Shown in pieces: positions 34,601-43,432 of a DNA stretch of 64,000 nt. The position numbers and the translations under genes were made by a program. The stretch is taken from assembly GCF_006503695.1 (NCBI RefSeq), contig NZ_SBIK01000005.1, positions 1-64,000 on the forward strand, in the 5' to 3' direction. How positions within the stretch are numbered: position 1 is the first letter of the stretch; each line of letters opens with the position of its first letter. The DNA is from Tepidiphilus succinatimandens (lineage in GTDB: Bacteria > Pseudomonadota > Gammaproteobacteria > Burkholderiales > Rhodocyclaceae). Under the pieces are notes generated by a model that was not told where the DNA came from, made no database searches, and worked only from the letters and a program-made list of their open reading frames with translations.

Positions 34601-34995
34601 TCGGAGCCTCTGCCGCTCAAGCCGCAGCGATCGCTCTGGGCGCGGCGCTGGGGGCTTTGCTGCGCTGGCAGCTGGGCGTGCGGCTCAATGCCTGGTTTCC
34701 CGAACTGCCGCCGGGGACGCTCGCGGCGAACCTGATCGGCGGATTCGTGATCGGCGCGGCGATCGCGGTGTTCTCGGCTTGGCCGGGGATGCCGGCGGGG
34801 TGGCGCCTTTTCGTCACCACAGGGTTTTGCGGGGGGCTGACGACTTTTTCCACCTTCAGCGCCGAAGTCTTCGCCTTACTGGAGCACGGGCGCCTCGCGC
34901 TCGCGCTCGTCGCGCTGGCGCTGCACGTGGGCGGATCGCTCCTGGCGACGGCAGGCGGTTTCGCCATCGTGAGGATGCTGCGGGCGCTGGCGTAA
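34597..34995 (+). CDS. crcB: Fluoride ion channel CrcB/Fluc
   Basis: A 132-residue four-helix membrane protein that exports fluoride as a dual-topology dimer. It contains [23 protein letters not shown] and the fluoride-path motif [13 protein letters not shown]. The start is TTG at 34597, overlapping the protease stop (TTGA) and preceded by AAGGAGG at a good distance; this gives the family's usual length. I see no fluoride riboswitch, so it is probably expressed through the upstream operon. Confidence 0.9.
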   Translation: MIGASAAQAAAIALGAALGALLRWQLGVRLNAWFPELPPGTLAANLIGGFVIGAAIAVFSAWPGMPAGWRLFVTTGFCGGLTTFSTFSAEVFALLEHGRLALALVALALHVGGSLLATAGGFAIVRMLRALA

Positions 34996-35023
34996 AAAAA
35001 ATCTGCACGCAGGGAAAAATGTA

Positions 35024-35052
35024 TTGACGCCGGCGTAAAAGGCGCGTATCGT
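35024..35052 (+). promoter_or_regulatory. Cold-shock gene promoter
   Basis: -35 TTGACG (35024-35029), 17-base spacer, -10 TATCGT (35047-35052). The transcript would have a leader of about 113 bases before the cold-shock ATG, as is usual for cspA-type thermosensing leaders. Confidence 0.65.
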
Positions 35053-35171
35053 AGCGACAGTGTTCGAAGCGCGCATCGTCTTCACCGCTTGCGGAGATTC
35101 GCGATTCCTGCTCGGCACACCGTGGGTCGAATGGCCCGTTTCAATAAAGTAGTAACGAAGGAAGCTTCATC

Positions 35172-35375
35172 ATGGCAACTGGTACTGTCAAGTGGTTCAA
35201 CGATTCCAAAGGGTTCGGCTTCATCACCCCCGATGACGGCGGTGAGGATCTGTTCGCGCATTTCTCCGCGATCAACATGCCGGGCTTCAAAACCCTGAAG
35301 GAAGGCGAGAAAGTCAGCTTCGAAGTCACGCAAGGGCCGAAAGGCAAGCAAGCGTCGAACATTCAGAAGGCCTGA
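35172..35375 (+). CDS. CspA-family cold-shock protein
   Basis: A 67-residue single OB-fold RNA chaperone. RNP1 is KGFGFI (residues 13-18) and RNP2 is DLFAHF (26-31); the start [11 protein letters not shown] is typical. A strong promoter, a roughly 113-base leader, a GAAGGAAG ribosome site and a strong terminator make it a stand-alone monocistronic gene. Which Csp paralogue it is, and whether it is cold-induced or constitutive, cannot be read from the sequence. Confidence 0.95.
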   Translation: MATGTVKWFNDSKGFGFITPDDGGEDLFAHFSAINMPGFKTLKEGEKVSFEVTQGPKGKQASNIQKA

Positions 35376-35419
35376 CGTCTGCCCCGCCGCGGCGGGACGT
35401 TGGACCGCCTGGCAGCAGA

Positions 35420-35450
35420 GAAGCCACCCGATTGGGTGGCTTCTTTTTTT
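35420..35450 (+). terminator. Intrinsic terminator of the cold-shock gene
   Basis: GAAGCCACCC (35420-35429) pairs with GGGTGGCTTC (35434-35443) across GATT, followed by seven T. A second perfect eight-pair hairpin (35455-35475, GTGCGCCC/GGGCGCAC) lies just downstream without a T-run. Confidence 0.92.
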
Positions 35451-35547
35451 ATGCGTGCGCCCGGCACGGGCGCACTCTTAGAGGTGAAAACACTTCCATG
35501 AGTTGATCACGGCGAACGAAGCGAAGCGCAATGGGCCTGCTTTGGTT

Positions 35548-36846
35548 TCAGTGCGTTTTGTTGCAGCCACCTTCGAAGCGCCGCAGCTGCTCCAGCGCCT
35601 TCGTGCCGGGCCAGCCATCGGCTTCGAGTGCCTGGCCGCCGCATTCCTGCTGGAAACGGCTCAGTGCCTCCCGCGTCTGGGCGCCGGCCACGCCGTCGAT
35701 GGTGCCCGGATCGTAGCCCAGGGTGGAGAGACGTTCTTGCAACTCCAGCGTTTCCGAACGGGTGAGCGGCGGGTCGTCGGTGGGCCAGGCTTGCACGAAA
35801 GGCTGCTTGGGATCGAAGCGGGCGGCTTTCAGGGGATCTTTCAGCGCATCGTAGAGGAGCCCGATCGCCAGGGCATAGGATTCGGCCGCGTTGTAGCGAA
35901 AGATCGCGTCGTAGTTGGGAAAGGCCAGAAGCGCCGGGCCTTGGCGGCCGGCCGGCAAGAGCAGGGCGGCTTTTTCCGGTAGGGTGCGCGGCCAGGGTTT
36001 GCCGTCGGCGCGGGGAAGACCCATGGCGAGCCATTCGTTCGTCGGGCGTTTTTTCGTGCGCCCTGCGAGCTGGACATCGAACGAGGGCGGCAGTACGACT
36101 TCGATCGCCCAGGGTTCGCCGCGCCGCCAGCCGGCTTGCTTCAGGAAGTTGGCGGTGGAAGCGAAAACGTCGGGCAGGGAATGATAGAGGTCGCGCTTGC
36201 CGTCGCCGTCGAAGTCGACGGCGTAGCGCGCGAAGGTGCTGGGCATGAACTGGGTCTGTCCGAAGGCGCCGGCCCAGGAACCCCGCAGGCGCTCGGCGCC
36301 GGTTTCTCCACGTTCGAGGATGTCGACCGCCGTGAGGAATTCGGGGCGGAAATAGCTCTGCCGCCGGCCGAAGCACGACAGGGTGGCGAGCGATTGCAGC
36401 AGGTCGTCGCGCCCGAGATTCTGTCCGAAATTGCTCTCCACCGCCCAGAAGGCGACGACGAGCTCGGCATCAACGTCGTAGGTGGCCTCGACGTAGCGCA
36501 GCAAGCCTTCATTCTCGTGCAGCTTCTCCTGCGCCGTCTGGATGCGGCGCGTATCGACGAGGTTGGCGAGATACTGCCAGATGGGGATGACGAATTCGGG
36601 CTGACGATCCAGCCGGGCGATCACGCTCGGGTCGGGGCTGAGGCTGGCCGTGAGGGCGGAAAAGCGCTCGGCCGGGATGCCGCGCCGCTCGGCTTCGGGG
36701 GCGAGGCGCTCGAGGCAGGCGCGGAATTCCTCCGCGGAAAGCGAAGGATAGGATTGCCCGTTGGCCCCGGCCACCGGCAGCGCCAGAAGCAAGGGGACGA
36801 GCCAGCGGGGAAAGCGCCGTGGCGCGAAGAAGGGCGGGCGGTTCAC
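35548..36846 (-). CDS. MltB-like lytic murein transglycosylase with peptidoglycan-binding domain
   Basis: A 432-residue exported enzyme that cleaves the glycan strand of peptidoglycan. It has a signal peptide (about 1-31), then the SLT_2 domain with catalytic Glu137 in AFWAVESNFGQ. GAFGQTQFMPSTF and DFDGDGKRDLY are also typical, and the C-terminal PG_binding_1 domain covers about 370-425 (LQERLSTLGYDPGTIDG). The start is GTG at 36846, overlapping the CitE-like stop (GTGA). It ends with a CNKTH tail. No lipobox is visible, so it is probably periplasmic rather than a lipoprotein. Confidence 0.92.
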   Translation of the reverse strand: MNRPPFFAPRRFPRWLVPLLLALPVAGANGQSYPSLSAEEFRACLERLAPEAERRGIPAERFSALTASLSPDPSVIARLDRQPEFVIPIWQYLANLVDTRRIQTAQEKLHENEGLLRYVEATYDVDAELVVAFWAVESNFGQNLGRDDLLQSLATLSCFGRRQSYFRPEFLTAVDILERGETGAERLRGSWAGAFGQTQFMPSTFARYAVDFDGDGKRDLYHSLPDVFASTANFLKQAGWRRGEPWAIEVVLPPSFDVQLAGRTKKRPTNEWLAMGLPRADGKPWPRTLPEKAALLLPAGRQGPALLAFPNYDAIFRYNAAESYALAIGLLYDALKDPLKAARFDPKQPFVQAWPTDDPPLTRSETLELQERLSTLGYDPGTIDGVAGAQTREALSRFQQECGGQALEADGWPGTKALEQLRRFEGGCNKTH

Positions 36847-37844
36847 GATTCGGATCCGAAGAATCGATGCAGGATTTCGTCGGCGAGCGCGATGCCGGTG
36901 CGCCGCGCCTGCTGCAGCACGGCCCAATAATAGCGGTAGGAGGCGCGGTCGTGAAGGTGGCCCGCGTCGCGGATCGGACCCCAGGCGGCGTCTTGGGCTG
37001 CGGTGAGGATGCGCACCGCGTCTTCGATCTCTGCCGCGCTGGGTTGCATCGCTTCGAGGATGGGGCGGATCTGGTTGGGATGGATGCTCCACATGCGCAG
37101 GAAGGCGAACTCGGTGCGGGCGCGATGTGCGTCGGCATAGACGAGGGAGGCATCCTCGAGCTCGGTGCAGACGTTGTGCGCCGGCACGATGGTCGCGGCG
37201 TGCGCGGCGGCGGCGATCTCGGCCTTGGCGCGGCGGATCAGGGGGTGTTCGAACTGCAAGGGCGAGCGCATCGCCTCTGCCCCGATCGCGCCGCGGTGCG
37301 AAGAGACGAAATCCATCAGACCGAAATCGAGGCATTCCACGCCCGGTTCATGGGCGATGCGCGCGACTTCGGCGAGCGCCTCCGGCGTTTCGATGAGCAC
37401 GTGCAGCGGCGGGGGCCGAGTGCCGGGCGGCAACAGCGGGCGCATCGCTTCGCGCACGGTGCGCACGTCGCGCGCCGAGCGCACCTTGGGCACGGTGAGG
37501 TAGGCAAGGCGGCCTGCGGCGATCGGCAGGATGGTTTCCAGATCGCGCAGCCAGTGCGGGTGGGTGAGATCGTGGATGCGCACGCCGACGCGGCCGTGGC
37601 GGTTTTCGCTCGAGACGGCGAGCTCGGCGCACATCTTTGCGTGTGCCTTTTCATTGCCGGCCGGTGCGCCGTCTTCGCAATCGAGCGTGACGTCGAACAC
37701 GGGCCCCATCTCGGCCTGCAAGGCCAGCGCCCGGCGCATGAACTTCTCGCTGCCGGCGTAGTGGTCGACGGCGGGGATGTCGGGCAGCTGGCGTTCGCGT
37801 TCGAAGAGGACTTGGGCCGGGCGCAGCAACTTGGATTCGGTCAT
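36843..37844 (-). CDS. CitE-like HpcH/HpaI family CoA-ester lyase
   Basis: A 333-residue TIM-barrel protein related to the citrate lyase beta subunit and malyl-CoA lyases. It has TLDCEDGAPAGNE, VGVRIHDLTHPHW, LTVPKVRSARDV and HVLIETPEALAEV, with the usual acidic metal ligands. No citrate lyase alpha or gamma genes are nearby, so true citrate lyase is unlikely; a malyl-, citramalyl- or methylmalyl-CoA lyase is more plausible. The position next to mdh is common in betaproteobacteria. The stop overlaps the transglycosylase GTG start. Confidence 0.85.
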   Translation of the reverse strand: MTESKLLRPAQVLFERERQLPDIPAVDHYAGSEKFMRRALALQAEMGPVFDVTLDCEDGAPAGNEKAHAKMCAELAVSSENRHGRVGVRIHDLTHPHWLRDLETILPIAAGRLAYLTVPKVRSARDVRTVREAMRPLLPPGTRPPPLHVLIETPEALAEVARIAHEPGVECLDFGLMDFVSSHRGAIGAEAMRSPLQFEHPLIRRAKAEIAAAAHAATIVPAHNVCTELEDASLVYADAHRARTEFAFLRMWSIHPNQIRPILEAMQPSAAEIEDAVRILTAAQDAAWGPIRDAGHLHDRASYRYYWAVLQQARRTGIALADEILHRFFGSES

Positions 37845-37938
37845 GGCGGCATCGAGACTGCGAAGGACGAGAAAAAGGCACGCGGCCGCAATGCGCGGCG
37901 ACGTGCCTTCATGATACACGCTTTGTTCGGGGTTTGCC

Positions 37939-38931
37939 TCAGCCGAGGAGATCCTTGACCCCTTCGCGCTCTTCCATGAGTTCGTTGAGCGTGGCGAGGA
38001 TGCGCTCGCGGGAGAAGTCGTCGATGGGCAGCCCCTGGACGATGCGGTATTCGCCGTTCTCGCACACACAGGGGAAGCCGAAGACGATCCCTTCGGGGAT
38101 GCCGTAGGAACCGTCGGAAGGCACACCCATGGTCACCCAGCGGCCGTTCGTGCCCAGCCACCAGTCGCGGATGTGGTCGATGGCGGCGTTGGCAGCGGAG
38201 GCGGCCGAAGAGAGGCCGCGCGCCTCGATGATGGCCGCGCCGCGTTTGCCCACGGTGGGAATGAAGACTTCGCGGTACCAGGTTTCGTCGTTGATGAGAT
38301 CTTTGACCGACTCGCCGTTGGAGGTGCAGAAGCGATAGTCGGGGTACATGGTGGGGGAGTGGTTGCCCCAGACGACGATGTGCTCGAAGCTCGACACCGG
38401 CCGGCCGGTCTTGATCGCCAGCTGGGCGAGTGCCCGGTTGTGATCGAGCCGCAGCATGGCGGTGAAGTTCTTGGAGGGGACGCGGCCGACTTTTTCGGCG
38501 GTTTTCATCGCGATGTAGGCGTTGGTGTTGCAGGGGTTGCCCACCACCAGCACCTTGCAGTCGGGGTTGGCGTGTTCGGCGATCGCCTTGCCCTGCACGG
38601 TGAAGATCTTGGCATTTTCCGAGAGCAGGTCCTTGCGCTCCATGCCGGGGCCGCGCGGGCGCGCGCCCACCAGCAGGGCGATCTGCGCATCCTTGAAGGC
38701 GACGTTGGGGTCGTCGGTGGCGATCATGCCGGCGAGCAGCGGGAAGGCGCAGTCTTCGAGTTCCATCATCACGCCCTTGACGGCTTTCTGGGCCTGGGGC
38801 AGGTCGAGCAGCTGCAGAATGACGGGTTGATCTTTACCCAGCATTTCTCCGCTGGCGATGCGGAACAGCAGGCTGTAGCCGATCTGACCGGCGGCGCCGG
38901 TGACGGCGACGCGAACGGGGGCTTTGCTCAT
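37939..38931 (-). CDS. mdh: Malate dehydrogenase
   Basis: A 330-residue NAD-dependent TCA-cycle enzyme of the cytosolic-eukaryote-like group (long form). [23 protein letters not shown] is at the N-terminus, with [15 protein letters not shown] as the substrate loop and the catalytic His191 in [11 protein letters not shown]. It is transcribed divergently from the gntR-sdh block. A well-formed promoter lies between 38964 and 38992, next to the GntR-like palindrome. Confidence 0.97.
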   Translation of the reverse strand: MSKAPVRVAVTGAAGQIGYSLLFRIASGEMLGKDQPVILQLLDLPQAQKAVKGVMMELEDCAFPLLAGMIATDDPNVAFKDAQIALLVGARPRGPGMERKDLLSENAKIFTVQGKAIAEHANPDCKVLVVGNPCNTNAYIAMKTAEKVGRVPSKNFTAMLRLDHNRALAQLAIKTGRPVSSFEHIVVWGNHSPTMYPDYRFCTSNGESVKDLINDETWYREVFIPTVGKRGAAIIEARGLSSAASAANAAIDHIRDWWLGTNGRWVTMGVPSDGSYGIPEGIVFGFPCVCENGEYRIVQGLPIDDFSRERILATLNELMEEREGVKDLLG

Positions 38932-38963
38932 CGGTGCTCTCCGTGGTGGACGATAATCTTAGA

Positions 38964-38992
38964 ATCCTAGTCCGGCGGCCGGGGCTTGTCAA
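38964..38992 (-). promoter_or_regulatory. mdh promoter
   Basis: Minus strand -35 TTGACA (38992-38987), 17-base spacer, -10 TAGGAT (38969-38964). The -35 overlaps the -35 of the divergent gntR promoter. Confidence 0.65.
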
Positions 38993-39014
38993 TCCATGTC
39001 TTATATCTTATATA
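38986..39014 (+). promoter_or_regulatory. gntR-sdh operon promoter
   Basis: -35 TTGTCA (38986-38991), 17-base spacer, -10 TATATA (39009-39014). The -10 lies inside a perfect palindrome, so binding there should block RNA polymerase. Confidence 0.6.
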
Positions 39015-39018
39015 AGAC
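38998..39018 (+). promoter_or_regulatory. Candidate GntR operator
   Basis: A perfect 12-base palindrome, TCTTATATAAGA (39006-39017), sits within a longer imperfect symmetric stretch whose outer arms are GTCTTATA and TATAAGAC. TCTTATAT also occurs as a direct repeat (38999 and 39006). It covers the -10 of the gntR promoter and lies just upstream of the mdh -35. Assignment to the adjacent GntR protein is inferred from position. Confidence 0.6.
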
Positions 39019-39065
39019 GGTGGACATGGTAGACGTCCTATCCTTTTTGTGCTGAAATAACGAAC

Positions 39066-39794
39066 ATGGCCTCGAATGCACCCACCTTCAGTCCGTTGTA
39101 TCGGCAGATCAAATCGTTGATCGTCCAGGCGCTGGAATCCGGCGAATGGCGACCGGGCGAGGCCATTCCCAGCGAGCAGGAGCTGGCGGCCCGTTTCGGC
39201 GTTTCGCAAGGCACCGTGCGCAAGGCCGTCGATGAGCTGGCCGCCGAGAACGTGCTCGTGCGCAAGCAGGGCAAAGGCACTTTTGTGGTCTCGCACCACG
39301 ATCCGCGCCAGTTCTTCCGTTTTCTGCGGCTCGTGCCCGACGACGGCAGCCTGACCCAGCCGCAGAGCGTGCCGCTCGACTGCTGGCGCGCCAAGGCGGG
39401 GCAGGAGGCGGCGCGTGTGCTGCAAATTCCCGTGGGCGATCCTATCATCATCCTGAGGCGCGTGCTCAAGTTTTCCGGCAAGCCCGTGGTGCTCGACGAG
39501 ATCTACCTTCCCGGGGAGGTGTTCGAGGGGCTCACGCTCGACACGCTCAAGGAGTGGAAAGGCTCGCTCTACAGTTTCTTCGAGACGCGCTTCGGGGTGC
39601 GCATGCTGCGGGCCGAGGAGCGCATCCGCGCCGTGGCCGCCGACCGCATGGCGGCCGAGACGCTGGGCGTGAAGGAGGGAACGCCGCTTCTGTCGGTGGA
39701 GCGCGTGACGTATACTTACAACGATCGGCCGGTGGAATGGCGCCGCGGGCGCTATCTCACCACGCAATACCACTACCACAACGAGCTGACCTGA
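39066..39794 (+). CDS. GntR/HutC-type transcriptional regulator of the TCA block
   Basis: A 242-residue regulator. The winged helix (about 8-75) has SLIVQALESGEWRPGEAIPSEQELAARFGVSQGTVRKAVDELAAENV in outline, with the recognition helix near SQGTVRKAVDEL. A UTRA effector domain covers about 95-235 (LSVERVTYTYNDRPVEWRRG near the end), placing it in the HutC subfamily. It is the first gene before sdhCDAB and diverges from mdh, with a palindrome over its own -10. It is probably an autorepressor that senses a TCA-related acid or CoA metabolite; the ligand is unknown. Confidence 0.85.
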   Translation: MASNAPTFSPLYRQIKSLIVQALESGEWRPGEAIPSEQELAARFGVSQGTVRKAVDELAAENVLVRKQGKGTFVVSHHDPRQFFRFLRLVPDDGSLTQPQSVPLDCWRAKAGQEAARVLQIPVGDPIIILRRVLKFSGKPVVLDEIYLPGEVFEGLTLDTLKEWKGSLYSFFETRFGVRMLRAEERIRAVAADRMAAETLGVKEGTPLLSVERVTYTYNDRPVEWRRGRYLTTQYHYHNELT

Positions 39795-39875
39795 GCACCG
39801 GGTCGGCGAGCACCGTTTTTTCGAGGGTGCGTCCGCGACGGCGGACGCGTGTGTGTGACCAAGGGAGCAAGCGCG

Positions 39876-40268
39876 ATGAGCGAAGCAAGCGTGGCACGAA
39901 AGGCGCGGCCCAAGTTTCTCGACCTACGGGAAATTCGGCTGCCGTTGCCGGGGATCGTCTCGATCCTGCATCGGATTAGCGGGGCCGGATTGTTCCTGCT
40001 GTTGCCGTTCCTGTTGTATCTGTTCGACCTGAGCGTGTCTTCACCCGAGACCTTTGCCACCTATAAGGCAATCGTCGGCCATCCGCTGGTGAAGCTGATC
40101 CTCTTCGGCCTGCTGTGGGCCTACCTGCACCACTTCTGCGCCGGCATCCGCTTCCTGCTGCTCGATCTGCACAAGGGCATCGAGCTCGAGCCCGCGCGCC
40201 AGAGTGCGCGGCTGGTGCTGATCGTCAGCCTCACGCTCACCGTGATCCTGGGAGTCTGGCTATGGTAA
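39876..40268 (+). CDS. sdhC: Succinate dehydrogenase cytochrome b556 subunit
   Basis: A 130-residue three-helix membrane anchor of complex II. Typical features are LDLREIRLPLPGIVSILHRISG at the quinone site and the heme-binding region LHHFCAGIRFLLLD with His85/His86. The ATG at 39876 follows AGGGAG; an upstream in-frame start would be out of line with the family. The last codons overlap sdhD, ensuring coupled synthesis of the two anchors. Confidence 0.94.
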   Translation: MSEASVARKARPKFLDLREIRLPLPGIVSILHRISGAGLFLLLPFLLYLFDLSVSSPETFATYKAIVGHPLVKLILFGLLWAYLHHFCAGIRFLLLDLHKGIELEPARQSARLVLIVSLTLTVILGVWLW

Positions 40269-40609
40269 AACGTCTCGTCGTCGGCGCCCACTACGGCCTG
40301 CGCGACTGGCTCGCCCAGCGTGCCACCGCCACGTACATGGTGCTCTATACCATCGTGTTCGCCTTCGCGGCGCTCACGCTGCCCAAGATGGATTACGAGC
40401 ATTGGTCGGCGCTCTTCTCGGGCGGGCTGATGCGCTTCCTCACCTTCCTCTTCTTCATGTCGCTTGCCTATCATGCCTGGGTCGGCGTGCGCGACATCTG
40501 GATGGACTACGTCAAGCCGCTGGGGCTGCGCCTGGCGCTGCACCTCATCACGCTCTTCCTGCTCGTCGGCTACGCCGGCTGGGCGGCCAAAATCCTGTGG
40601 AGACTCTGA
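40262..40609 (+). CDS. sdhD: Succinate dehydrogenase hydrophobic membrane anchor subunit
   Basis: A 115-residue three-helix protein that, with SdhC, binds heme b and ubiquinone. Features include VVGAHYGLRDWLAQRATATYM at the N-terminus and SLAYHAWVGVRDIWMDYVKP, which holds the heme-ligand histidine and quinone-site Asp/Tyr. The ATG overlaps the sdhC end by seven bases. sdhA follows three bases after its stop. Confidence 0.93.
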   Translation: MVKRLVVGAHYGLRDWLAQRATATYMVLYTIVFAFAALTLPKMDYEHWSALFSGGLMRFLTFLFFMSLAYHAWVGVRDIWMDYVKPLGLRLALHLITLFLLVGYAGWAAKILWRL

Positions 40610-40611
40610 CC

Positions 40612-42405
40612 GTGAAAGTCGCGAAGCATACGTTCGATGCCGTGATCGTCGGTGCCGGCGGCGCCGGCCTGCGCGCGGCGCTGCAACTGGCCGAAGCGGG
40701 GCTGCGCACGGCGGTACTCACCAAGGTCTTCCCCACGCGCTCGCACACCGTGGCGGCGCAGGGCGGGGTGGCCGCCTCGCTGGGCAACTCCACGCCGGAT
40801 CACTGGCACTGGCACATGTACGATACCGTCAAGGGTTCCGACTGGCTGGGTGACCAGGATGCGATCGAATTCATGTGCCGCAAGGCCAACGAGGTGGTCA
40901 TCGAGCTCGAGCACTTCGGCATGCCGTTCGACCGCACCGACGAAGGCAAGATCTATCAGCGTCCCTTCGGCGGGCATTCGATGAACTACGGCGAGGCGCC
41001 GGTGATGCGCTCCTGCGCCGCGGCCGACCGCACCGGGCACGCGATGCTGCACGCGCTCTACCAGCGCAACGTGCGTGCGCGCACGCACTTCTTCGTCGAA
41101 TGGATGGCGCTCGATCTCATCCGCGACAGCCAAGGGCACGTGCTCGGCGTCACGGCGCTCGAGCTCGAGACGGGCGAAGTGGCGATCTTTCACGCCAAGG
41201 CCACCATCTTCGCCACCGGCGGGGCGGGGCGCATCTACCACTCTTCGACCAACGCCTTCATCAATACCGGTGACGGCCTGGGAATGGCCGCGCGCGCAGG
41301 CATCCCGCTCGAGGACATGGAGTTCTGGCAGTTCCACCCCACGGGTGTTGCCGGCGCCGGCGTGCTCATCACCGAGGGCGTGCGCGGCGAAGGCGGCATC
41401 CTGCGCAACTGCAACGGCGAGCGCTTCATGGAGCGCTACGCGCCCAACCTCAAGGATCTCGCGTCGCGCGACGTCGTCGCCCGCGCCATGGTCACCGAGA
41501 TCAACGAAGGGCGCGGCTGCGGGCCGAACAAGGACTACGTGCTGCTCGACATCACGCACCTCTCGCCCGAGATCATCATGAAGCGGCTGCCGGGCATCCG
41601 CGAGATCTCCATCCAGTTCGCCGGGGTCGACCCGATCAAGGAGCCGATTCCGGTCGTGCCCACCTGCCACTACATGATGGGTGGCATTCCGACCAACTAC
41701 AAGGGCCAGGTGGTGATGCCCCAGGATGGCGACCCGAACGCGCCGGTCCCCGGCTTCTATGCCGCCGGCGAGTGCGCCTGTGCGTCGGTGCATGGCGCCA
41801 ACCGTCTGGGGACCAACTCCCTGCTCGACCTGCTCGTCTTCGGCAAGGCTTCGGCCGAGACTGCCGTGGCCGACATCAAGAGCGGCAACCTCACGCTGCG
41901 TGAGCTGCCCAAGGATGCGGCCGAGCCGAGCCTCGCGCGCCTGGCGCGTCTCGAGAACCAGAAAGAAGGCGAGCCGGTGGCCGACGTGCTGCTCGAGCTG
42001 CAGCGCACGATGCAGAAACACGCCGGCGTATTTCGCTTCAAGGACATGCTCGAGGAAGGCGTGCAGAAGATCCTCGAGGTCGAGGAACGCGTACGTCGTA
42101 CGGCCATCCGCGACCATTCCAAAGTGTGGAATACGGCGCGCATGGAGGCGCTCGAGCTCGAAAATCTCATCGAGGTGGCCAAGGCGACGATGATCTCGGC
42201 GGCGGCGCGCAAGGAATCCCGCGGGGCGCACGTGCGCGACGATTGTCCCGACACCCCCGAATTCCCCAACGGGCGCAACGACAAGGAGTGGCTCAAGCAT
42301 ACCCTGTGGTTCCGTGACGGCAACCGGCTCGTGTACAAGCCGGTGAATCTCAAGCCGCTCAACCCCGACACCCAACCCATCGCGCTTGCCAAGCGCACGT
42401 ACTGA
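40612..42405 (+). CDS. sdhA: Succinate dehydrogenase flavoprotein subunit
   Basis: A 597-residue catalytic subunit that oxidises succinate to fumarate. FAD-binding VIVGAGGAGLRAAL is at about 11-24, and the covalent-FAD histidine is His45 (TRSHTVAAQGG). HPTGVAGAGVL and GRGCGPNKDYVLLD hold active-site residues, with GANRLGTNSLLDL near the C-terminal part. The start is GTG at 40612, which gives the usual VKVAKHTFDAVIVG beginning. FAD attachment would be assisted by the SdhE homologue encoded downstream. Confidence 0.97.
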   Translation: MKVAKHTFDAVIVGAGGAGLRAALQLAEAGLRTAVLTKVFPTRSHTVAAQGGVAASLGNSTPDHWHWHMYDTVKGSDWLGDQDAIEFMCRKANEVVIELEHFGMPFDRTDEGKIYQRPFGGHSMNYGEAPVMRSCAAADRTGHAMLHALYQRNVRARTHFFVEWMALDLIRDSQGHVLGVTALELETGEVAIFHAKATIFATGGAGRIYHSSTNAFINTGDGLGMAARAGIPLEDMEFWQFHPTGVAGAGVLITEGVRGEGGILRNCNGERFMERYAPNLKDLASRDVVARAMVTEINEGRGCGPNKDYVLLDITHLSPEIIMKRLPGIREISIQFAGVDPIKEPIPVVPTCHYMMGGIPTNYKGQVVMPQDGDPNAPVPGFYAAGECACASVHGANRLGTNSLLDLLVFGKASAETAVADIKSGNLTLRELPKDAAEPSLARLARLENQKEGEPVADVLLELQRTMQKHAGVFRFKDMLEEGVQKILEVEERVRRTAIRDHSKVWNTARMEALELENLIEVAKATMISAAARKESRGAHVRDDCPDTPEFPNGRNDKEWLKHTLWFRDGNRLVYKPVNLKPLNPDTQPIALAKRTY

Positions 42406-42423
42406 CCGGCGGGAGAACCGACC

Positions 42424-43131
42424 ATGACCCGAGTGGTGCAGTTCCGCATCTATCGCTACGATCCCGACAAGGATCAGAAACCCTACATGCAAGACATTTC
42501 GGTCGAGCTCGAGCCGACCGACAAAAAGCTGCTGCAGGCGCTGGTGCGCCTCAAGGCCAAGGATGATTCGCTGTCGTTCCGCCGCTCCTGTCGCGAAGGG
42601 GTGTGCGGGTCGGATGCGATGAACATCAACGGCAAGAACGGTCTGGCCTGCCTCACCGACATCGACAGCCTGACACAGCCCATCGTGCTGCGGCCGCTGC
42701 CGGGCCTGCCGGTGATCCGCGACCTCATCGTCGACATGACGCAGTTCTTCAAGCAGTACCATTCGATCACGCCGTATCTCATCAACGACGATCCTCCACC
42801 CGAGCGCGAGCGCCTGCAGACGCCCGAGGAGCGCGAGGAGCTGAACGGCGTCTATGAGTGCATCCTGTGCGCGTGCTGCTCGACTTCCTGTCCGTCCTTC
42901 TGGTGGAACCCGGACAAGTTCGTCGGCCCGGCCGGGTTGTTGAACGCCTACCGTTTCATCGCCGATACGCGCGACACGGCCACCAGCCAGCGGCTCGACG
43001 ATCTCAACGATCCGTATCGGCTCTTCCGCTGCCATACGATCATGAACTGCGTCGACGTCTGTCCCAAGCATCTCAACCCCACCAAGGCCATCGGCAAGAT
43101 CAAGGAGCTGATGGTCTCGCGTGCGGTATGA
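42424..43131 (+). CDS. sdhB: Succinate dehydrogenase iron-sulfur subunit
   Basis: A 235-residue protein carrying three clusters. Cys56, Cys61 and Cys76, with Asp64 in the usual CGSD, bind [2Fe-2S]. The CILCACCSTSCP block (Cys146-Cys156) and CHTIMNCVDVCP bind the [4Fe-4S] and [3Fe-4S] clusters. It passes electrons from SdhA to the membrane quinone. A GGGAGAACC stretch precedes the ATG, and the stop overlaps sdhE (ATGA). Confidence 0.97.
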   Translation: MTRVVQFRIYRYDPDKDQKPYMQDISVELEPTDKKLLQALVRLKAKDDSLSFRRSCREGVCGSDAMNINGKNGLACLTDIDSLTQPIVLRPLPGLPVIRDLIVDMTQFFKQYHSITPYLINDDPPPERERLQTPEEREELNGVYECILCACCSTSCPSFWWNPDKFVGPAGLLNAYRFIADTRDTATSQRLDDLNDPYRLFRCHTIMNCVDVCPKHLNPTKAIGKIKELMVSRAV

Positions 43132-43432
43132 CGAGCCCCAAGGGACGGATCCGCTGGCACTGCCGGCGGGCCCTGCTCGAACTCGACCTGATCTTCCAGG
43201 ATTTCCTGGCGGTCGAGTTCGAGCGGCTCGACGACGAGGAACTCGCAATTCTGGAAGAGCTGCTGGCACTGGAAGACCATGAACTCTGGGCCCTCGTCAA
43301 CGGTACCCGACCCATTCCGTCGCCACGCTGGGTCGGGATGGTCGAGAAACTGCGCGGCGTGAGAAGGCATCGACGCACGCGCCTGATGGGTGAAGAGGGA
43401 CGGGGATCCCTCGAAAATCAAGGAGAAAACGC

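Noticed and set aside
35455-35475. Second hairpin GTGCGCCC/GGGCGCAC after the cold-shock terminator
   Set aside because: It has no T-run on either strand. It may be a backup element but is not a supported terminator of its own.
40570-43269. An 899-codon open frame opposite sdhA and sdhB
   Set aside because: Same reasoning: it crosses the sdhA-sdhB boundary on the wrong strand, and its protein sequence is not recognisable.
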